A stretch of DNA of 64,000 bases from an uncultured Ruminococcus sp. (GCA_902793125.1 CADBCC010000011.1:1-64000); one strand, 5' to 3'; numbered from the stretch's first letter, positions 9,285-18,407 are shown. A program made the numbers and translations. Notes: generated from the letters alone by a model not told the origin.

Positions 9285-10732
9285 ATCTGTATATTGTTAA
9301 TCATAAATTTCACTACGAACTTGAAAACCTTACAAGACTGTTTTATCCAAATGAAAAAATAAACGTAATTAAAGATAATTCGGATTATATTGAACCCTGT
9401 ATTATTACCGGGCTTGATGAGAGTTTAACCGTAAGTGTAAATATAGACGGTTATAAGAAAACATTAAAAGCTTCTTTGGCGGATGATAACGAAAATGAGC
9501 GTATGATGTGCGAAATGCTCTATAAACTTCTGTGCGAGAAAACATGCGTTACGCCGCCGTGGGGTTTGGTAACAGGAGTTCGTCCGATAAAGCTTTACCG
9601 TTCTTTATTAAAAAAGGGCGGTGAGGTTTACGCCGATAAATATTTTGCGGAAAAACTTTTTGTAGAAGAGGATAAGATAAATTTAGCTAAACTTACCGAA
9701 CGAAACGAAAGCAAAATATTAAGCCTTTCGGGTGAAAATTCATTAAGTCTGTATATAGCGATTCCGTTTTGTCCGTCAAGATGCAAATACTGTTCTTTTG
9801 TTCAATCCTCCGTTGAACGCAGCGGTCATCTTATTGAAACTTATGTTGAGCTTTTACTGAAAGAGCTTGAATATACCGCTAAAATCGTAAATGAACTTGG
9901 CTTAAAGCTTGAAACCGTGTATATGGGCGGCGGAACGCCTACAACCCTTAGCGCCTCTCAGCTGTCTGAAGTTTTAAATACGGTGAATTCCTGCTTTGAT
10001 ATGAGTAATTGTAAGGAATTTACTGTTGAAGCGGGACGTCCGGATACTATTACAAAAGAAAAACTTATTTCTATAAAAGAAAATAAAGTTAACCGTATTT
10101 CAATAAATCCCCAGACTTTAAACGATGATGTGCTTTCTGTAATAGGTCGTAAACATACAACCCAACAGACTTTAAACGCGTTCGCTTTAGCTCGTGAAAC
10201 AGGATTTGATTGTATTAATATGGATTTAATAGCAGGACTTCCGAGCGAAAGTTTTGGAAGTTTTAAAGACAGCCTTGAAAGAATCTGCGATTTATCACCC
10301 GAATGTATTACGATACATACTTTGTCGATGAAAAGAAGCGCAACGCTTACTCAGGATGGTACACAGATTAATAAGGAAGACGCCGAACGTACCCGTAATA
10401 TGCTTTCGTTCGCCGATGAAAAGCTTAAATCCGAAAGCTATTCTCCATATTATCTTTACCGCCAAAGCCGTATGCTCGGTAATTTAGAGAATACAGGATG
10501 GTCAAAAAAAGGATTTGAAAGTCTGTATAACATTTTTGTAATGGATGAAACCCATACAATAATCGGATGCGGAGCGGGCGCTGTAACAAAGCTAAAAGAT
10601 CCTTATTCCGGTTACCTGGAGCGTATATTTAATTTTAAGTATCCATATGAATATATAAGCAGATTTGAGGAACTTCTTAATAGAAAAAGTGAAATATATT
10701 CATTTTACCGAAAATGTCTAAAATCCCGTTAA
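9281..10732 (+). CDS. hemZ: HemZ-like radical SAM coproporphyrinogen dehydrogenase
   Basis: 483 aa. An N-terminal region of about 160 residues precedes the radical SAM cluster motif CPSRCKYCSF (CxxxCxxC plus aromatic, near residue 165). MGGGTPTTLS and the oxygen-independent coproporphyrinogen oxidase-type barrel follow. The length and long N-terminus match HemZ rather than the shorter HemW. HemZ is usually described as an oxygen-independent coproporphyrinogen III dehydrogenase of haem synthesis, but many heme-less Clostridia keep it, so its role here is uncertain. It is the last gene of the run; a promoter follows at once. Confidence 0.88.
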   Translation: MNLYIVNHKFHYELENLTRLFYPNEKINVIKDNSDYIEPCIITGLDESLTVSVNIDGYKKTLKASLADDNENERMMCEMLYKLLCEKTCVTPPWGLVTGVRPIKLYRSLLKKGGEVYADKYFAEKLFVEEDKINLAKLTERNESKILSLSGENSLSLYIAIPFCPSRCKYCSFVQSSVERSGHLIETYVELLLKELEYTAKIVNELGLKLETVYMGGGTPTTLSASQLSEVLNTVNSCFDMSNCKEFTVEAGRPDTITKEKLISIKENKVNRISINPQTLNDDVLSVIGRKHTTQQTLNAFALARETGFDCINMDLIAGLPSESFGSFKDSLERICDLSPECITIHTLSMKRSATLTQDGTQINKEDAERTRNMLSFADEKLKSESYSPYYLYRQSRMLGNLENTGWSKKGFESLYNIFVMDETHTIIGCGAGAVTKLKDPYSGYLERIFNFKYPYEYISRFEELLNRKSEIYSFYRKCLKSR

Positions 10733-10737
10733 ATTAA

Positions 10738-10766
10738 TTGATATTTACAATTAAGAGTGGTATAAT
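10738..10766 (+). promoter_or_regulatory. Sigma-A type promoter for the zinc-ribbon gene
   Basis: TTGATA at 10738-10743, 17-base spacer, TATAAT at 10761-10766 with an extended -10 (TGG before it). It begins 5 bases after the hemZ stop and ends 34 bases before the next ATG. No terminator is seen between hemZ and this promoter. Confidence 0.75.
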
Positions 10767-10799
10767 ATTTAAAAATTTGAAAGGAAGTATTTTTTATTA

Positions 10800-11266
10800 T
10801 GACAATTTTTGACGATGTAGTAGTAAACGCTAAATCAGCCGCTACGGCTGTATCTAAAAAAGCAGGAGAGTTTTTTGATTTATCTAAGCTGAGAATCTCG
10901 CTCGCAAGCCTCAGATCCGAGCTCGCAAAGCAGTATCAGGCATTGGGTGAAGCAGTGTATAACGGCGATCCCGTTGAGGAAATTGAAGCTATTAAAGAAG
11001 AAATCTCCGCCTTAAAGCAGAATGTTGAAGATGTTGAAAGTGTTTTAGATAAGGCTAAGAATACTGTAACATGTCCCGCCTGCGGAGAGAAATTAGAGAA
11101 AAACTCTAAGTATTGTTCTACATGCGGAACAGCGCTTCCCAAAGCTAAGAATCTTTGCGCGAACTGCGGATATAAGCTTGTTGAAGGCGCTAAATTCTGC
11201 GCTGCCTGCGGTAAACCCGTAGAAACAGCTGAAGAAACACCGGCTGAAAAAGTAGAAGCTGAATAA
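10800..11266 (+). CDS. Zinc-ribbon domain protein
   Basis: 155 aa, coding from the ATG at 10801 after GAAAGGAAGTATT. Residues 1-80 look like a helical, coiled-coil-prone region (ASLRSELAKQYQALGEAV, EEIEAIKEEISALKQ). The C-terminal part holds two zinc ribbons with four CxxC knuckles (CPAC, CSTC, CANC, CAAC) and ends in an acidic Glu-rich tail. Such proteins are widespread in Clostridia and lack an assigned function; a scaffold or nucleic-acid role is only a guess. It has its own promoter and may be co-transcribed with the flippase 18 bases downstream. Confidence 0.85.
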
Positions 11267-11284
11267 TATTAAAGGTGATTTTGC

Positions 11285-13102
11285 GTGTCAAAAAAGTATA
11301 ACGCTGTAAAAAACGCGGACAATAACGCTTCGCAAACTTTCTTAAAGGGCGCGGCGGTAATGACAATGAGTATGGTCATCGTAAAGGTGCTCGGCTTTGT
11401 GGATAAGATTATGATAAGTAATCTTTACGCTTATTTCGGCGATAGCTACGCCGCTATAGGAACAGGGCTTTACAGCAACGCCTACGAGATTTATATTCCT
11501 TTGTTTACAATTGCCACCGCCGGATTTCCTATTGCTGTTTCAAGGCTTGTTTCGGAAAGTATTTCCCAAAAACGTTATAATGATGTTCGACAGATTCATA
11601 AGGTTTCAATTCCGTTCTTTTCAATTACGGGAACGGTTTGTTTCCTTATAATGTTCTGTTCGAGTTTTATGTATATTCACGTTATTAACTCGCCTTATTC
11701 GCTTTACGCTATGCTGATGCTTTCTCCGGCTATTCTGTTCGGATGTCTTGTTTCAATTTACAGAGGCTATTTTGAGGGACAGCGCAATATGTTCCCTACA
11801 GCTATTTCCGAGGTAATAGAAGCCGGTTCAAAGCTTATTTTCGGACTTGGGATAGCTTATGTAATTATGAAAGTCGGAAGCGACGGCTACAAGGCTACCG
11901 GCACCGTTTTCGGCCTTACTTTTTCGGGTAAGAACGCCGAATTGGAAGCTATGTATACAATAATGTCGTTTTCGGTAGCGGGAGCGATTTCGGGAATTGT
12001 ACTCGGAAGTATAGCCTGTTTTCTTTTCCTGTTTTTACGTTATAAAATCGGAGGAGACGGTATCCCCGAGGAATACTACAAGAATTCCGTTGAAGCAAGA
12101 AGTAAAAAAGAAACATTTATAAGAATGTTTAAAACCGCGATACCTATAGGACTTACCGCTCTTGTAATGAATATAGGTACTTTGATTGACGCCGCTGTTA
12201 TTCAGAATGTTTTGCATAGTTTGGCTATTACCAACGGCAAGGAAATTGTGAATCAGTATAAAGATATGGGCGTTAATCTTTCGAACCAGATTTCGAAGAA
12301 TACATCTAAAATTACCCTGCATACCGCTTTGTGGGGCTGCTACGGAGCCGCGTTGCCTCTTATGCAGCTTGTAACGGCGGTTACTCAGGCGTTTGGCACC
12401 GCGGCTATGCCTAATGTCGCGAGCGCATGGACCAAGGGTAATAAATCCGAACTTAAAACTTCTATAGAAACGGTTTTAAGACTTACAATGCTCTTTACTC
12501 TGCCTACGGGTTTAGGCTTGACTGTTCTTGCGCGTCCTATAATGGATATTGTCTACGCAAGCCAGACTCAGGTGGTAATCGGCGCCCAGGTTTTAAAAGT
12601 AATGGGATTTACTGCAATTGTTATCGCTTGCGTTGTTCCTATCTGCAGTATGCTGCAGGGTATAGGACGTGTGGATCTTCCTTTAAAAATTTATACGGCG
12701 GGAATAATTATTAAAGTCGCTACAACCTGGCTGTTTGTAAGAGTTGTGCCGATAAATATTCAGGGCGGTTCCGTCGGTTCGCTTATCGCTTACAGCGTAA
12801 TGCTGACCGTAGGAATGTATCTTCTCGTTAAACATTCGGGAGTAATGCCTGATTTTGTATCAACGGTAATTAAGCCATTAATATCCGCTGTAGCCTGTGC
12901 GGCGGCGGCATATTTCGGCTATATGATATGCTCAAAATGGCTGCCTTTAATTCCCGCGGCGCTTGTTGCGATCATAATTGCGGCTATTGTTTATATTACA
13001 ATTTTGTTAATATTAAAAACTTTTACTCGAAATGAGCTTAAATTCCTGCCAAAAGGTGAAAAAGTTGTAACTATACTTGAAAAATATCACCTAATAGGTT
13101 AA
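11285..13102 (+). CDS. SpoVB/MurJ-like polysaccharide (lipid II-type) flippase
   Basis: 605 aa, GTG start after AAAGGTGATTTGC. A MOP-superfamily integral membrane protein with about 14 hydrophobic segments (for example MVIVKVLGFVDKI at the start and AALVAIIIAAIVYITILLIL at the end). It is homologous in layout to SpoVB/YabM, which move lipid-linked cell-wall precursors or act in spore cortex formation. Position is telling: it directly precedes mazG and the yabO-yabR cluster, exactly as yabM does in Bacillus. SpoVB itself and YabM cannot be separated from sequence alone. Confidence 0.87.
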   Translation: MSKKYNAVKNADNNASQTFLKGAAVMTMSMVIVKVLGFVDKIMISNLYAYFGDSYAAIGTGLYSNAYEIYIPLFTIATAGFPIAVSRLVSESISQKRYNDVRQIHKVSIPFFSITGTVCFLIMFCSSFMYIHVINSPYSLYAMLMLSPAILFGCLVSIYRGYFEGQRNMFPTAISEVIEAGSKLIFGLGIAYVIMKVGSDGYKATGTVFGLTFSGKNAELEAMYTIMSFSVAGAISGIVLGSIACFLFLFLRYKIGGDGIPEEYYKNSVEARSKKETFIRMFKTAIPIGLTALVMNIGTLIDAAVIQNVLHSLAITNGKEIVNQYKDMGVNLSNQISKNTSKITLHTALWGCYGAALPLMQLVTAVTQAFGTAAMPNVASAWTKGNKSELKTSIETVLRLTMLFTLPTGLGLTVLARPIMDIVYASQTQVVIGAQVLKVMGFTAIVIACVVPICSMLQGIGRVDLPLKIYTAGIIIKVATTWLFVRVVPINIQGGSVGSLIAYSVMLTVGMYLLVKHSGVMPDFVSTVIKPLISAVACAAAAYFGYMICSKWLPLIPAALVAIIIAAIVYITILLILKTFTRNELKFLPKGEKVVTILEKYHLIG

Positions 13103-13148
13103 AATACCTTTGTTATCCGATAAATACTGAATTTCTGAGGTGATTTAG

Positions 13149-13934
13149 GTGGACTTCCTAAATAAAGAAAGCTTTAATTTTAACGACCTGGTTGAAATTA
13201 TGAAATACCTCAGAGCTCCCGACGGATGTCCGTGGGACAGGGTTCAGACTCACGAATCTATCCGAAGTAATTTTATCGAAGAAACTTATGAGGTTATTGA
13301 AGCTATCGATAACAAAGATTCCGAACTTTTAAAAGAGGAGCTCGGCGACGTACTTCTTCAGGTTGTTTTTCACAGCGAGATGTCCGCCGAGGAAAATGAG
13401 TTCGATATAAACGATGTAATTAACGGAGTTTGTAAAAAACTTATTGAACGTCATCCTCACGTTTTCGGTGATGTAAAAGCCGAAAACAGCGATGAAGCTC
13501 TTAAAAGCTGGGATAATGTTAAGATGACTAAAAAATCTCAGAAGAAACAGTCCGAAGCTATGGACAGCGTTTCCAAAGCGCTTCCTTCGCTTATGAGGGC
13601 TGAAAAGATTCAGAAGAAAGCGGCTAAAGTCGGTTTCGATTGGGATAGTATAGACGGCGCGCTTGATAAAATTGTTGAAGAAACGGACGAGCTTAAAGAT
13701 GCTGTTAAAAGAAATGACTTTAATGCGCAGTCGGAAGAGCTCGGAGATTTGCTGTTCTCCGTTGTTAATGTATCCCGTTTTATTAAGGTAGACTCTGAAA
13801 AAGCGCTTTACGACGCTTGCGATAAGTTTACCGACCGTTTTAAAGCTATGGAAAAGCTCGCTGAAGAGCGCAGTGTTGATATTAAAACGGCTTCACTCAG
13901 TCAACTTGATTCCCTTTGGGATGAAGTGAAATAA
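13149..13934 (+). CDS. mazG: MazG nucleoside triphosphate pyrophosphohydrolase
   Basis: 261 aa, GTG start after GAGGTGATTTAG. Two tandem MazG domains: the first has [11 protein letters not shown] followed by [13 protein letters not shown], the ExxE...ExxD magnesium site; the second has [12 protein letters not shown] followed by [12 protein letters not shown]. It hydrolyses nucleoside triphosphates to monophosphates and is thought to clean the pool and to affect ppGpp. The tetrapyrrole methylase domain found at the N-terminus of Bacillus YabN is absent here. It lies between the flippase and HU. Confidence 0.94.
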   Translation: MDFLNKESFNFNDLVEIMKYLRAPDGCPWDRVQTHESIRSNFIEETYEVIEAIDNKDSELLKEELGDVLLQVVFHSEMSAEENEFDINDVINGVCKKLIERHPHVFGDVKAENSDEALKSWDNVKMTKKSQKKQSEAMDSVSKALPSLMRAEKIQKKAAKVGFDWDSIDGALDKIVEETDELKDAVKRNDFNAQSEELGDLLFSVVNVSRFIKVDSEKALYDACDKFTDRFKAMEKLAEERSVDIKTASLSQLDSLWDEVK

Positions 13935-13956
13935 AAATTTTTGGAGGAAAAAAACT

Positions 13957-14232
13957 ATGAACAAAACTGAATTAATTGCTGCAGTTGCAGAAGCAAGTGG
14001 TATTTCTAAGAAAGACGCTGAGAAGGCAGTATCCGCTACAGTTGATACTATCGTTGACGCTATCGTTAAGGGCGACAAAGTTCAGCTCGTAGGCTTTGGT
14101 ACATTTGAACAGCGCCAGAGAAACGCTCGTACAGGCGTTGATCCGAGAACAGGCAACAAGATTGAGATTGCTGCTTCCAAGGTTCCCGCTTTCAAAGCCG
14201 GTAAGGCTTTCAAGGACGCTGTAAACAAATAA
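13957..14232 (+). CDS. hup: HU family DNA-binding protein
   Basis: 91 aa, typical nucleoid protein size. The HU signature region [21 protein letters not shown], the DNA-minor-groove arm, is clear, as is the helical N-terminus [12 protein letters not shown]. It follows mazG by 22 bases with a GGAGG ribosome site. It is followed by a strong terminator, so it probably ends the transcript started upstream. Codons are those of highly expressed genes. Confidence 0.96.
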   Translation: MNKTELIAAVAEASGISKKDAEKAVSATVDTIVDAIVKGDKVQLVGFGTFEQRQRNARTGVDPRTGNKIEIAASKVPAFKAGKAFKDAVNK

Positions 14233-14246
14233 TCATTTGTTTATTT

Positions 14247-14275
14247 AACTGCCTCATTTTTGAGGCAGTTTTTTT
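14247..14275 (+). terminator. Rho-independent terminator after HU gene
   Basis: A perfect 10-bp stem (AACTGCCTCA / TGAGGCAGTT) with a TTTT loop, followed by a run of T. It sits 14 bases after the HU stop. Confidence 0.92.
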
Positions 14276-14288
14276 CTACAGGAGAATT

Positions 14289-14531
14289 ATGAGATTAGAT
14301 AAATTTTTAAAAGTATCAAGAATAATAAAACGCCGTACCGTAGCTAACGAAGCTTGCGACGCGGGAAGAGTAATTGTAAACGGCAACGTCGCAAGAGCTT
14401 CCTATTCCGTAAAGGTAGGAGACGTTATTGAAATTACATTCGGTACAAAAACAGTAAAAATACGCGTTAAGGAAGTAAACGAGCACGCAACCAAAGATTC
14501 TGCTCCGCTTATGTACGAAAACGCAACATAA
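14289..14531 (+). CDS. rqcP: S4-domain RNA-binding protein RqcP/YabO (Hsp15-like)
   Basis: 80 aa, nearly all S4 domain (MRLDKFLKVSRIIKRRTVANEAC, then VNGNVARASYSVKVGD). The Bacillus counterpart YabO, now RqcP, binds the 50S subunit with RqcH and helps elongate poly-alanine tails on stalled nascent chains. The start ATG follows ACAGGAGAATT, just after the HU terminator. Gene order yabO-yabP-yabQ-divIC-yabR is conserved here, which supports the name. Confidence 0.9.
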   Translation: MRLDKFLKVSRIIKRRTVANEACDAGRVIVNGNVARASYSVKVGDVIEITFGTKTVKIRVKEVNEHATKDSAPLMYENAT

Positions 14532-14581
14532 TTTATATTTTTCTCCATATAATTAATTAGAATTTATATGGAGGATTTTTT

Positions 14582-14851
14582 ATGCAGGAAAACACTAATA
14601 AATACAGCAATCTTATACTCGATAACCGAAAAAAGCTTTCGGTAACGGGTGTTGAGGATGTAGCGGGATTTAATGATGAAAGCGTCAGTTTAAAAACCGT
14701 AAACGGAGATTTGCTCGTAGGCGGCTCAAAACTTCATATCAGCAAGCTTGACCTTGATACAGGCAATGTGGAATTGGAAGGAGTAATAAACTCTCTGCAT
14801 TATTCACGTGAAAAAAATGATAAATCATTTATGCAAAGGCTGTTCAGTTAA
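14582..14851 (+). CDS. yabP: Sporulation protein YabP
   Basis: 89 aa, family-size. It matches YabP in its SNLILDNRKKLSVTGVEDV opening and the glycine-rich GDLLVGGSKLHISKLDLDTG beta-rich core. In Bacillus yabP and yabQ are sporulation genes; YabQ is needed for the spore cortex and YabP's task is less clear. The ATG follows TATGGAGGATTTTT. The stop codon overlaps the yabQ ATG by one base (TAATGG). Confidence 0.9.
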   Translation: MQENTNKYSNLILDNRKKLSVTGVEDVAGFNDESVSLKTVNGDLLVGGSKLHISKLDLDTGNVELEGVINSLHYSREKNDKSFMQRLFS

Positions 14852-15366
14852 TGGAATTTACTTTTACTGAACTTCTTTTTGCTTTTTTATTTTCCTTGTT
14901 TCTCGGTTTTTTAACCGGATTTGTGTATGAACCGATAAGGCTTTTTTATAAAACGGGTTTTAATAAAAAGATTCATTTTCTGATTTGTGATATTATATTT
15001 GCTGTAATTTGCGGAGTAATTCTCTTTTTTTATTCACTTGCTATGCTTGAGGGAATAATAAGAGGCTTTGTAATTTTAGGCTTCGGATTGGGATTTTTTG
15101 TTTTTCATCTTACATTGTCACGTGTTTTTGATTTGATTTATAGCCCGATAATAAAAATTTTTAAAAAAATATTGAAAAAGCTATTGAAAATATGCCGAAA
15201 AATAATGTATAATACTATAATAAAGTCAAAAGCAATAATGAATAAAATAAAGAATATTTTATCTAAGGTAAGGTTATATGAGCAAAAAAGAAAAGAAAAA
15301 CTTAAAAATCGTAGAGGAAAAGAAAAACGATTTAAAAGAAATAACTCCTCAAAAGAAAAAGCTTAA
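14851..15366 (+). CDS. yabQ: Spore cortex biosynthesis protein YabQ
   Basis: 171 aa membrane protein. About four hydrophobic segments fill residues 5-105 (ELLFAFLFSLFLGFLTGF, FLICDIIFAVICGVILFF, GIIRGFVILGFGLGFFVF). The last 65 residues are very basic (KRKEKLKNRRGKEKRFKR). In Bacillus it is a mother-cell outer forespore membrane protein needed for cortex synthesis. Oddly, its last 89 bases overlap divIC in another frame; a shorter true YabQ cannot be excluded, but the frame stays open to TAA 15364-15366. Confidence 0.85.
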   Translation: MEFTFTELLFAFLFSLFLGFLTGFVYEPIRLFYKTGFNKKIHFLICDIIFAVICGVILFFYSLAMLEGIIRGFVILGFGLGFFVFHLTLSRVFDLIYSPIIKIFKKILKKLLKICRKIMYNTIIKSKAIMNKIKNILSKVRLYEQKRKEKLKNRRGKEKRFKRNNSSKEKA

Positions 15367-15643
15367 TAAAAAATTTATTTTCCTATATATCGCGCTTGCG
15401 GCTTTTATAGTTTACGCTTCTTTTACAATAATAAATCAGAGTATTCAAATCAGCGATAAAAAAGAAGAGCTCGCAAAAATTGACAACCAGCTTGAAATTG
15501 TTGAAATTAAAAGCAATTATTTAAAAGAGATTAAAAACTACAAGGGTAAAGATTTAAGCGATTATATGGAAAATATAGCCCGCGAGGATCTTGACTACAT
15601 TAAAAACGGTGAACGTGTATTTATTAACGTTTCGGGAGAATAA
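15278..15643 (+). CDS. divIC: Septum formation initiator DivIC/FtsB family
   Basis: 121 aa. A basic cytoplasmic N-terminus of about 35 residues is followed by one membrane span (KFIFLYIALAAFIVYASFTII). A coiled coil (QIQISDKKEELAKIDNQLEIV) and the small C-terminal bundle ending ARED..IKNGERVFIN complete the usual bitopic FtsB/DivIC plan. It acts with FtsL and DivIB in septal wall synthesis. The ATG is preceded by AAGGTAAGGTTAT. Overlap with yabQ is 89 bases. The S1 gene follows after 2 bases. Confidence 0.88.
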   Translation: MSKKEKKNLKIVEEKKNDLKEITPQKKKLNKKFIFLYIALAAFIVYASFTIINQSIQISDKKEELAKIDNQLEIVEIKSNYLKEIKNYKGKDLSDYMENIAREDLDYIKNGERVFINVSGE

Positions 15644-15645
15644 TA

Positions 15646-16113
15646 ATGGGAATTGAGATCGGTACAATCGTAGAGGGGAAAGTTTCCGGTATATCTAAAT
15701 TCGGCGCTTTTGTGGATTTGCCTGATAATACAACAGGTATGATTCATATTTCCGAGGTTTCCCAGTCTTATGTTAACGATATTAACGACTTTTTAAAAGT
15801 CGGTGATACCGTGAAAGCAATGGTTATATCTTCGGAGAACGGTAAAATCGCGCTTTCGATAAAAAAGACTCAGCCTAAAACCGCTGAAAAAGATATAAAT
15901 AAGAGTCCGAAAAAATCCCGTAAAACGCACAAACCCGCTCCCCGTGTTACTTCTCCGGGTGATTACGAATGGCAGAATTCACAACCGGCGGCTCCTTCAT
16001 CCTTTGAAGATATGATGTCGTTGTTTAAGAGAACCAGCGAGGATAAAATATCCGATCTCCACAAAGCGTCGGGTGAATCCCGCGGATACAGCCGCAGAGG
16101 CTCAAGAAAATAA
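15646..16113 (+). CDS. yabR: S1 RNA-binding domain protein (YabR-like)
   Basis: 155 aa. One S1/OB-fold domain occupies residues 1-72 (GTIVEGKVSGISKFGAFVDL, GMIHISEVS, VGDTVKAMVI). The rest is a disordered Lys/Pro/Ser/Arg-rich tail ending SRGYSRRGSRK. It resembles general stress protein 13 and YabR, which associate with ribosomes or RNA. Position right after divIC is the Bacillus yabR slot. A terminator follows. Confidence 0.9.
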   Translation: MGIEIGTIVEGKVSGISKFGAFVDLPDNTTGMIHISEVSQSYVNDINDFLKVGDTVKAMVISSENGKIALSIKKTQPKTAEKDINKSPKKSRKTHKPAPRVTSPGDYEWQNSQPAAPSSFEDMMSLFKRTSEDKISDLHKASGESRGYSRRGSRK

Positions 16114-16118
16114 AAATC

Positions 16119-16146
16119 GGGTATCGGTCAGCCGGTACCCTTATTT
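16119..16146 (+). terminator. Probable terminator after yabR
   Basis: A 9-bp stem (GGGTATCGG / CCGGTACCC, one G-U pair) with a 4-base loop, followed by TTATTTATT. The T tract is imperfect, so termination is probable rather than certain. Confidence 0.7.
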
Positions 16147-16214
16147 ATTGTAAGAAAAGTATATAAACAGATTAAAATATAATTTCTGTAAAACTAATCT
16201 TTATTGGTGGTTAT

Positions 16215-17336
16215 ATGAGTGAATTAAATTTTTGCGCTCCCTGTATTTTAGGAGTAGAGGGAATATGCGCTAATGATTTAAGATTTAACGGTATTGAAAA
16301 TGTAAAAGCTGAAAACGGACGTGTTTTATTCAGCGGTGATTTTAATACGCTCGCGCGAGCTAATTTAATCTCAAGATACAGTGAACGTATCCAGATTTTG
16401 CTCGCCGAGTTCAGCGTTGCATCTTTTGATGATTTATTTGAAGGAGTAAAAGGTATTGAATGGGAGCGTTTTATTGCGGAAAATGACGCTTTTCCCGTTA
16501 AGGGAAGCTGTCTTGATTCCGATATTCACTCTGTAAGCGATTGCCAGAAAATTATAAAAAAAGCTGTTGCCGACAGGCTGTCTTTAAAATACGGCTTAAA
16601 CTGGTTTGAAGAAACAGGCTCCGTACATCAGATTCAGTTTCTTTTAAGAAATAACAGAGTAAGTATCTTGCTCGACACTTCGGGAGAAGGACTTCACAAA
16701 CGCGGATACCGTGCTGAATCGAATGACGCTCCGATAAAAGAAACTTTAGCCGCGGTTATGGTTGACCTTATGCGAGTAAGAAGCAATCATTTTGTTGTTG
16801 ATCCTATGTGCGGAAGCGGTACGCTGTTAATTGAATCCGCTTTAAAAGCGCTTAAAATAGCTCCGGGTATTAACAGGAGTTTTTCCGCCGAGTGTTGGAA
16901 GCAGATTCCTGAATCAGTCTGGAAAGAGGAAAGAGAAAGAGCGTTATCTGAAATTAATTATGATTGTAAATTTAAAGCAATCGGATATGATATTGACGAG
17001 CGGGCGCTTGAAGTAGCCGCGAATAACGCCGAAAGAGCCGGAGTTGCCGACAGAATTGAATTTAAAAAAAGAGATATCCGCGACTTTTCTTTTGACAGTG
17101 ATTACCAGACCACAATTGTTAATCCGCCTTACGGAGAAAGACTGCTTGATGTAGATGAAGCGGAAAAGCTCTACAAAATTATGGGTTCACACTTTATTAA
17201 ACAAAAGGGTAAAACCTACGGAATAATAACAGCGGACGATGATTTTGAGAAGATTTTCGGCAGAAAAGCCGACAAAAGAAGAAAACTTTATAACGGTACT
17301 TTAAAATGCCAGTTTTATATGTATTTAAAAAATTAG
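16215..17336 (+). CDS. THUMP-domain class I SAM-dependent RNA methyltransferase (RlmL/YpsC-like)
   Basis: 373 aa. An N-terminal THUMP domain (about 1-155) is followed by an N6-adenine/guanine RNA methyltransferase domain: DPMCGSGTLLIESAL for SAM and the catalytic NPPYGERL (N/DPPY) motif near residue 300. The layout equals Bacillus YpsC and the N-terminal half of E. coli RlmL, which methylates G2445 of 23S rRNA; the exact target here is inferred. The ATG follows TTGGTGGTTAT. It is a free-standing gene between a terminator and the pfkA promoter. Confidence 0.9.
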   Translation: MSELNFCAPCILGVEGICANDLRFNGIENVKAENGRVLFSGDFNTLARANLISRYSERIQILLAEFSVASFDDLFEGVKGIEWERFIAENDAFPVKGSCLDSDIHSVSDCQKIIKKAVADRLSLKYGLNWFEETGSVHQIQFLLRNNRVSILLDTSGEGLHKRGYRAESNDAPIKETLAAVMVDLMRVRSNHFVVDPMCGSGTLLIESALKALKIAPGINRSFSAECWKQIPESVWKEERERALSEINYDCKFKAIGYDIDERALEVAANNAERAGVADRIEFKKRDIRDFSFDSDYQTTIVNPPYGERLLDVDEAEKLYKIMGSHFIKQKGKTYGIITADDDFEKIFGRKADKRRKLYNGTLKCQFYMYLKN

Positions 17337-17366
17337 TTCGATTTATATAAAAAATAACTTATTCTA

Positions 17367-17395
17367 TTGTATTTAAAGTTATTTTGTATTATAAT
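17367..17395 (+). promoter_or_regulatory. Promoter for pfkA
   Basis: TTGTAT at 17367-17372, 17-base spacer, TATAAT at 17390-17395, ending 43 bases before the pfkA ATG. The region between the upstream gene and pfkA is AT-rich and holds no other obvious site. Confidence 0.75.
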
Positions 17396-17438
17396 GAATA
17401 TATATGTGATATAAAGTATTTCTCTGAGGAGGTAAAAT

Positions 17439-18407
17439 ATGGGTAAGAATAAAATCGCAGTCTTAACAAGCGGCGGAGACGCGCCGGGAATGAACGCGGC
17501 AGTCCGCTCTGTAGTACGTTCCGGAATCGCTAAAGGAATGAATGTTTACGGTGTATACCGAGGATATAACGGACTTCTTAACGGAGATGTTGAGAAGATG
17601 AATCTTCGTTCCGTATCCGATATTATCGGATACGGCGGTACAATGCTTTATACCGCCCGAAGCGAAGAGTTTAAAACACTTAAAGGACAGCAAAAAGCCG
17701 CGAAGCATTGTCAGGAAATGGGAATCAACGGCGTTGTTGTAATCGGCGGAGACGGTTCTTTCGCGGGAGCGAGAGCGCTTACTAACGCGGGCGTTAATTG
17801 TATCGGCGTTCCCGGTACAATTGACAACGATATCGCGTGCTCCGAATATACAATCGGATTTGATACCGCTATGAATACCGCTATTGATATGATTGATAAA
17901 ATCCGTGATACCGCTCAGTCGCATGACCGCTGCTCAATCGTTGAGGTTATGGGTCGCAGATGCGGCGATATCGCTTTGCAGGTTGGTATTGCGTGCGGCG
18001 CTACGTCTATTCTTGTTCCCGAAGTAAGATACGATATTGAAAGAGACGTTATCGCTCGAATTGTTGATACACAGAAAACAGGCAAAAAGCATTTCGTTGT
18101 TGTAGTTGCGGAAGGCGTAGGCGGAGTTAATGATTTAGCTAAATACGTTGAACAGCGTCTCGGCATCGAAACCAGAGCAACTATTCTCGGCCATGTTCAG
18201 CGCGGCGGTTCTCCGACATTAAGAGACAGAGTTGTAGCCTCAATTATGGGACATAAGGCTGTTGAACTTCTTGCTGAAGGTAAGGGAAACAGAGTTGTCG
18301 CTATGAAAGAGAATAAAATTGTAGATTATGATATTACAGAGGCTTTGGAAATGCCCAGAGTATTTAATAAGAACCTCTACGATATCGCTAAGACTATTTC
18401 TATTTAA
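17439..18407 (+). CDS. pfkA: 6-phosphofructokinase
   Basis: 322 aa, ATP-dependent PfkA length. It shows the nucleotide motif TSGGDAPGMNAAVR at the start and the GGDGSFAGA loop. The catalytic PGTIDNDIACSEYTIGFDTA segment and the substrate-binding MGRRCGDIAL follow. It makes fructose 1,6-bisphosphate in glycolysis. The ATG follows GAGGAGGTAAAAT, a strong ribosome site. Transcribed alone from the upstream promoter. Confidence 0.97.
   Translation: MGKNKIAVLTSGGDAPGMNAAVRSVVRSGIAKGMNVYGVYRGYNGLLNGDVEKMNLRSVSDIIGYGGTMLYTARSEEFKTLKGQQKAAKHCQEMGINGVVVIGGDGSFAGARALTNAGVNCIGVPGTIDNDIACSEYTIGFDTAMNTAIDMIDKIRDTAQSHDRCSIVEVMGRRCGDIALQVGIACGATSILVPEVRYDIERDVIARIVDTQKTGKKHFVVVVAEGVGGVNDLAKYVEQRLGIETRATILGHVQRGGSPTLRDRVVASIMGHKAVELLAEGKGNRVVAMKENKIVDYDITEALEMPRVFNKNLYDIAKTISI

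Noticed and set aside
17463..17924. 153-residue frame on the - strand inside pfkA
   Set aside because: Antisense shadow of a well-conserved enzyme; composition is not protein-like.
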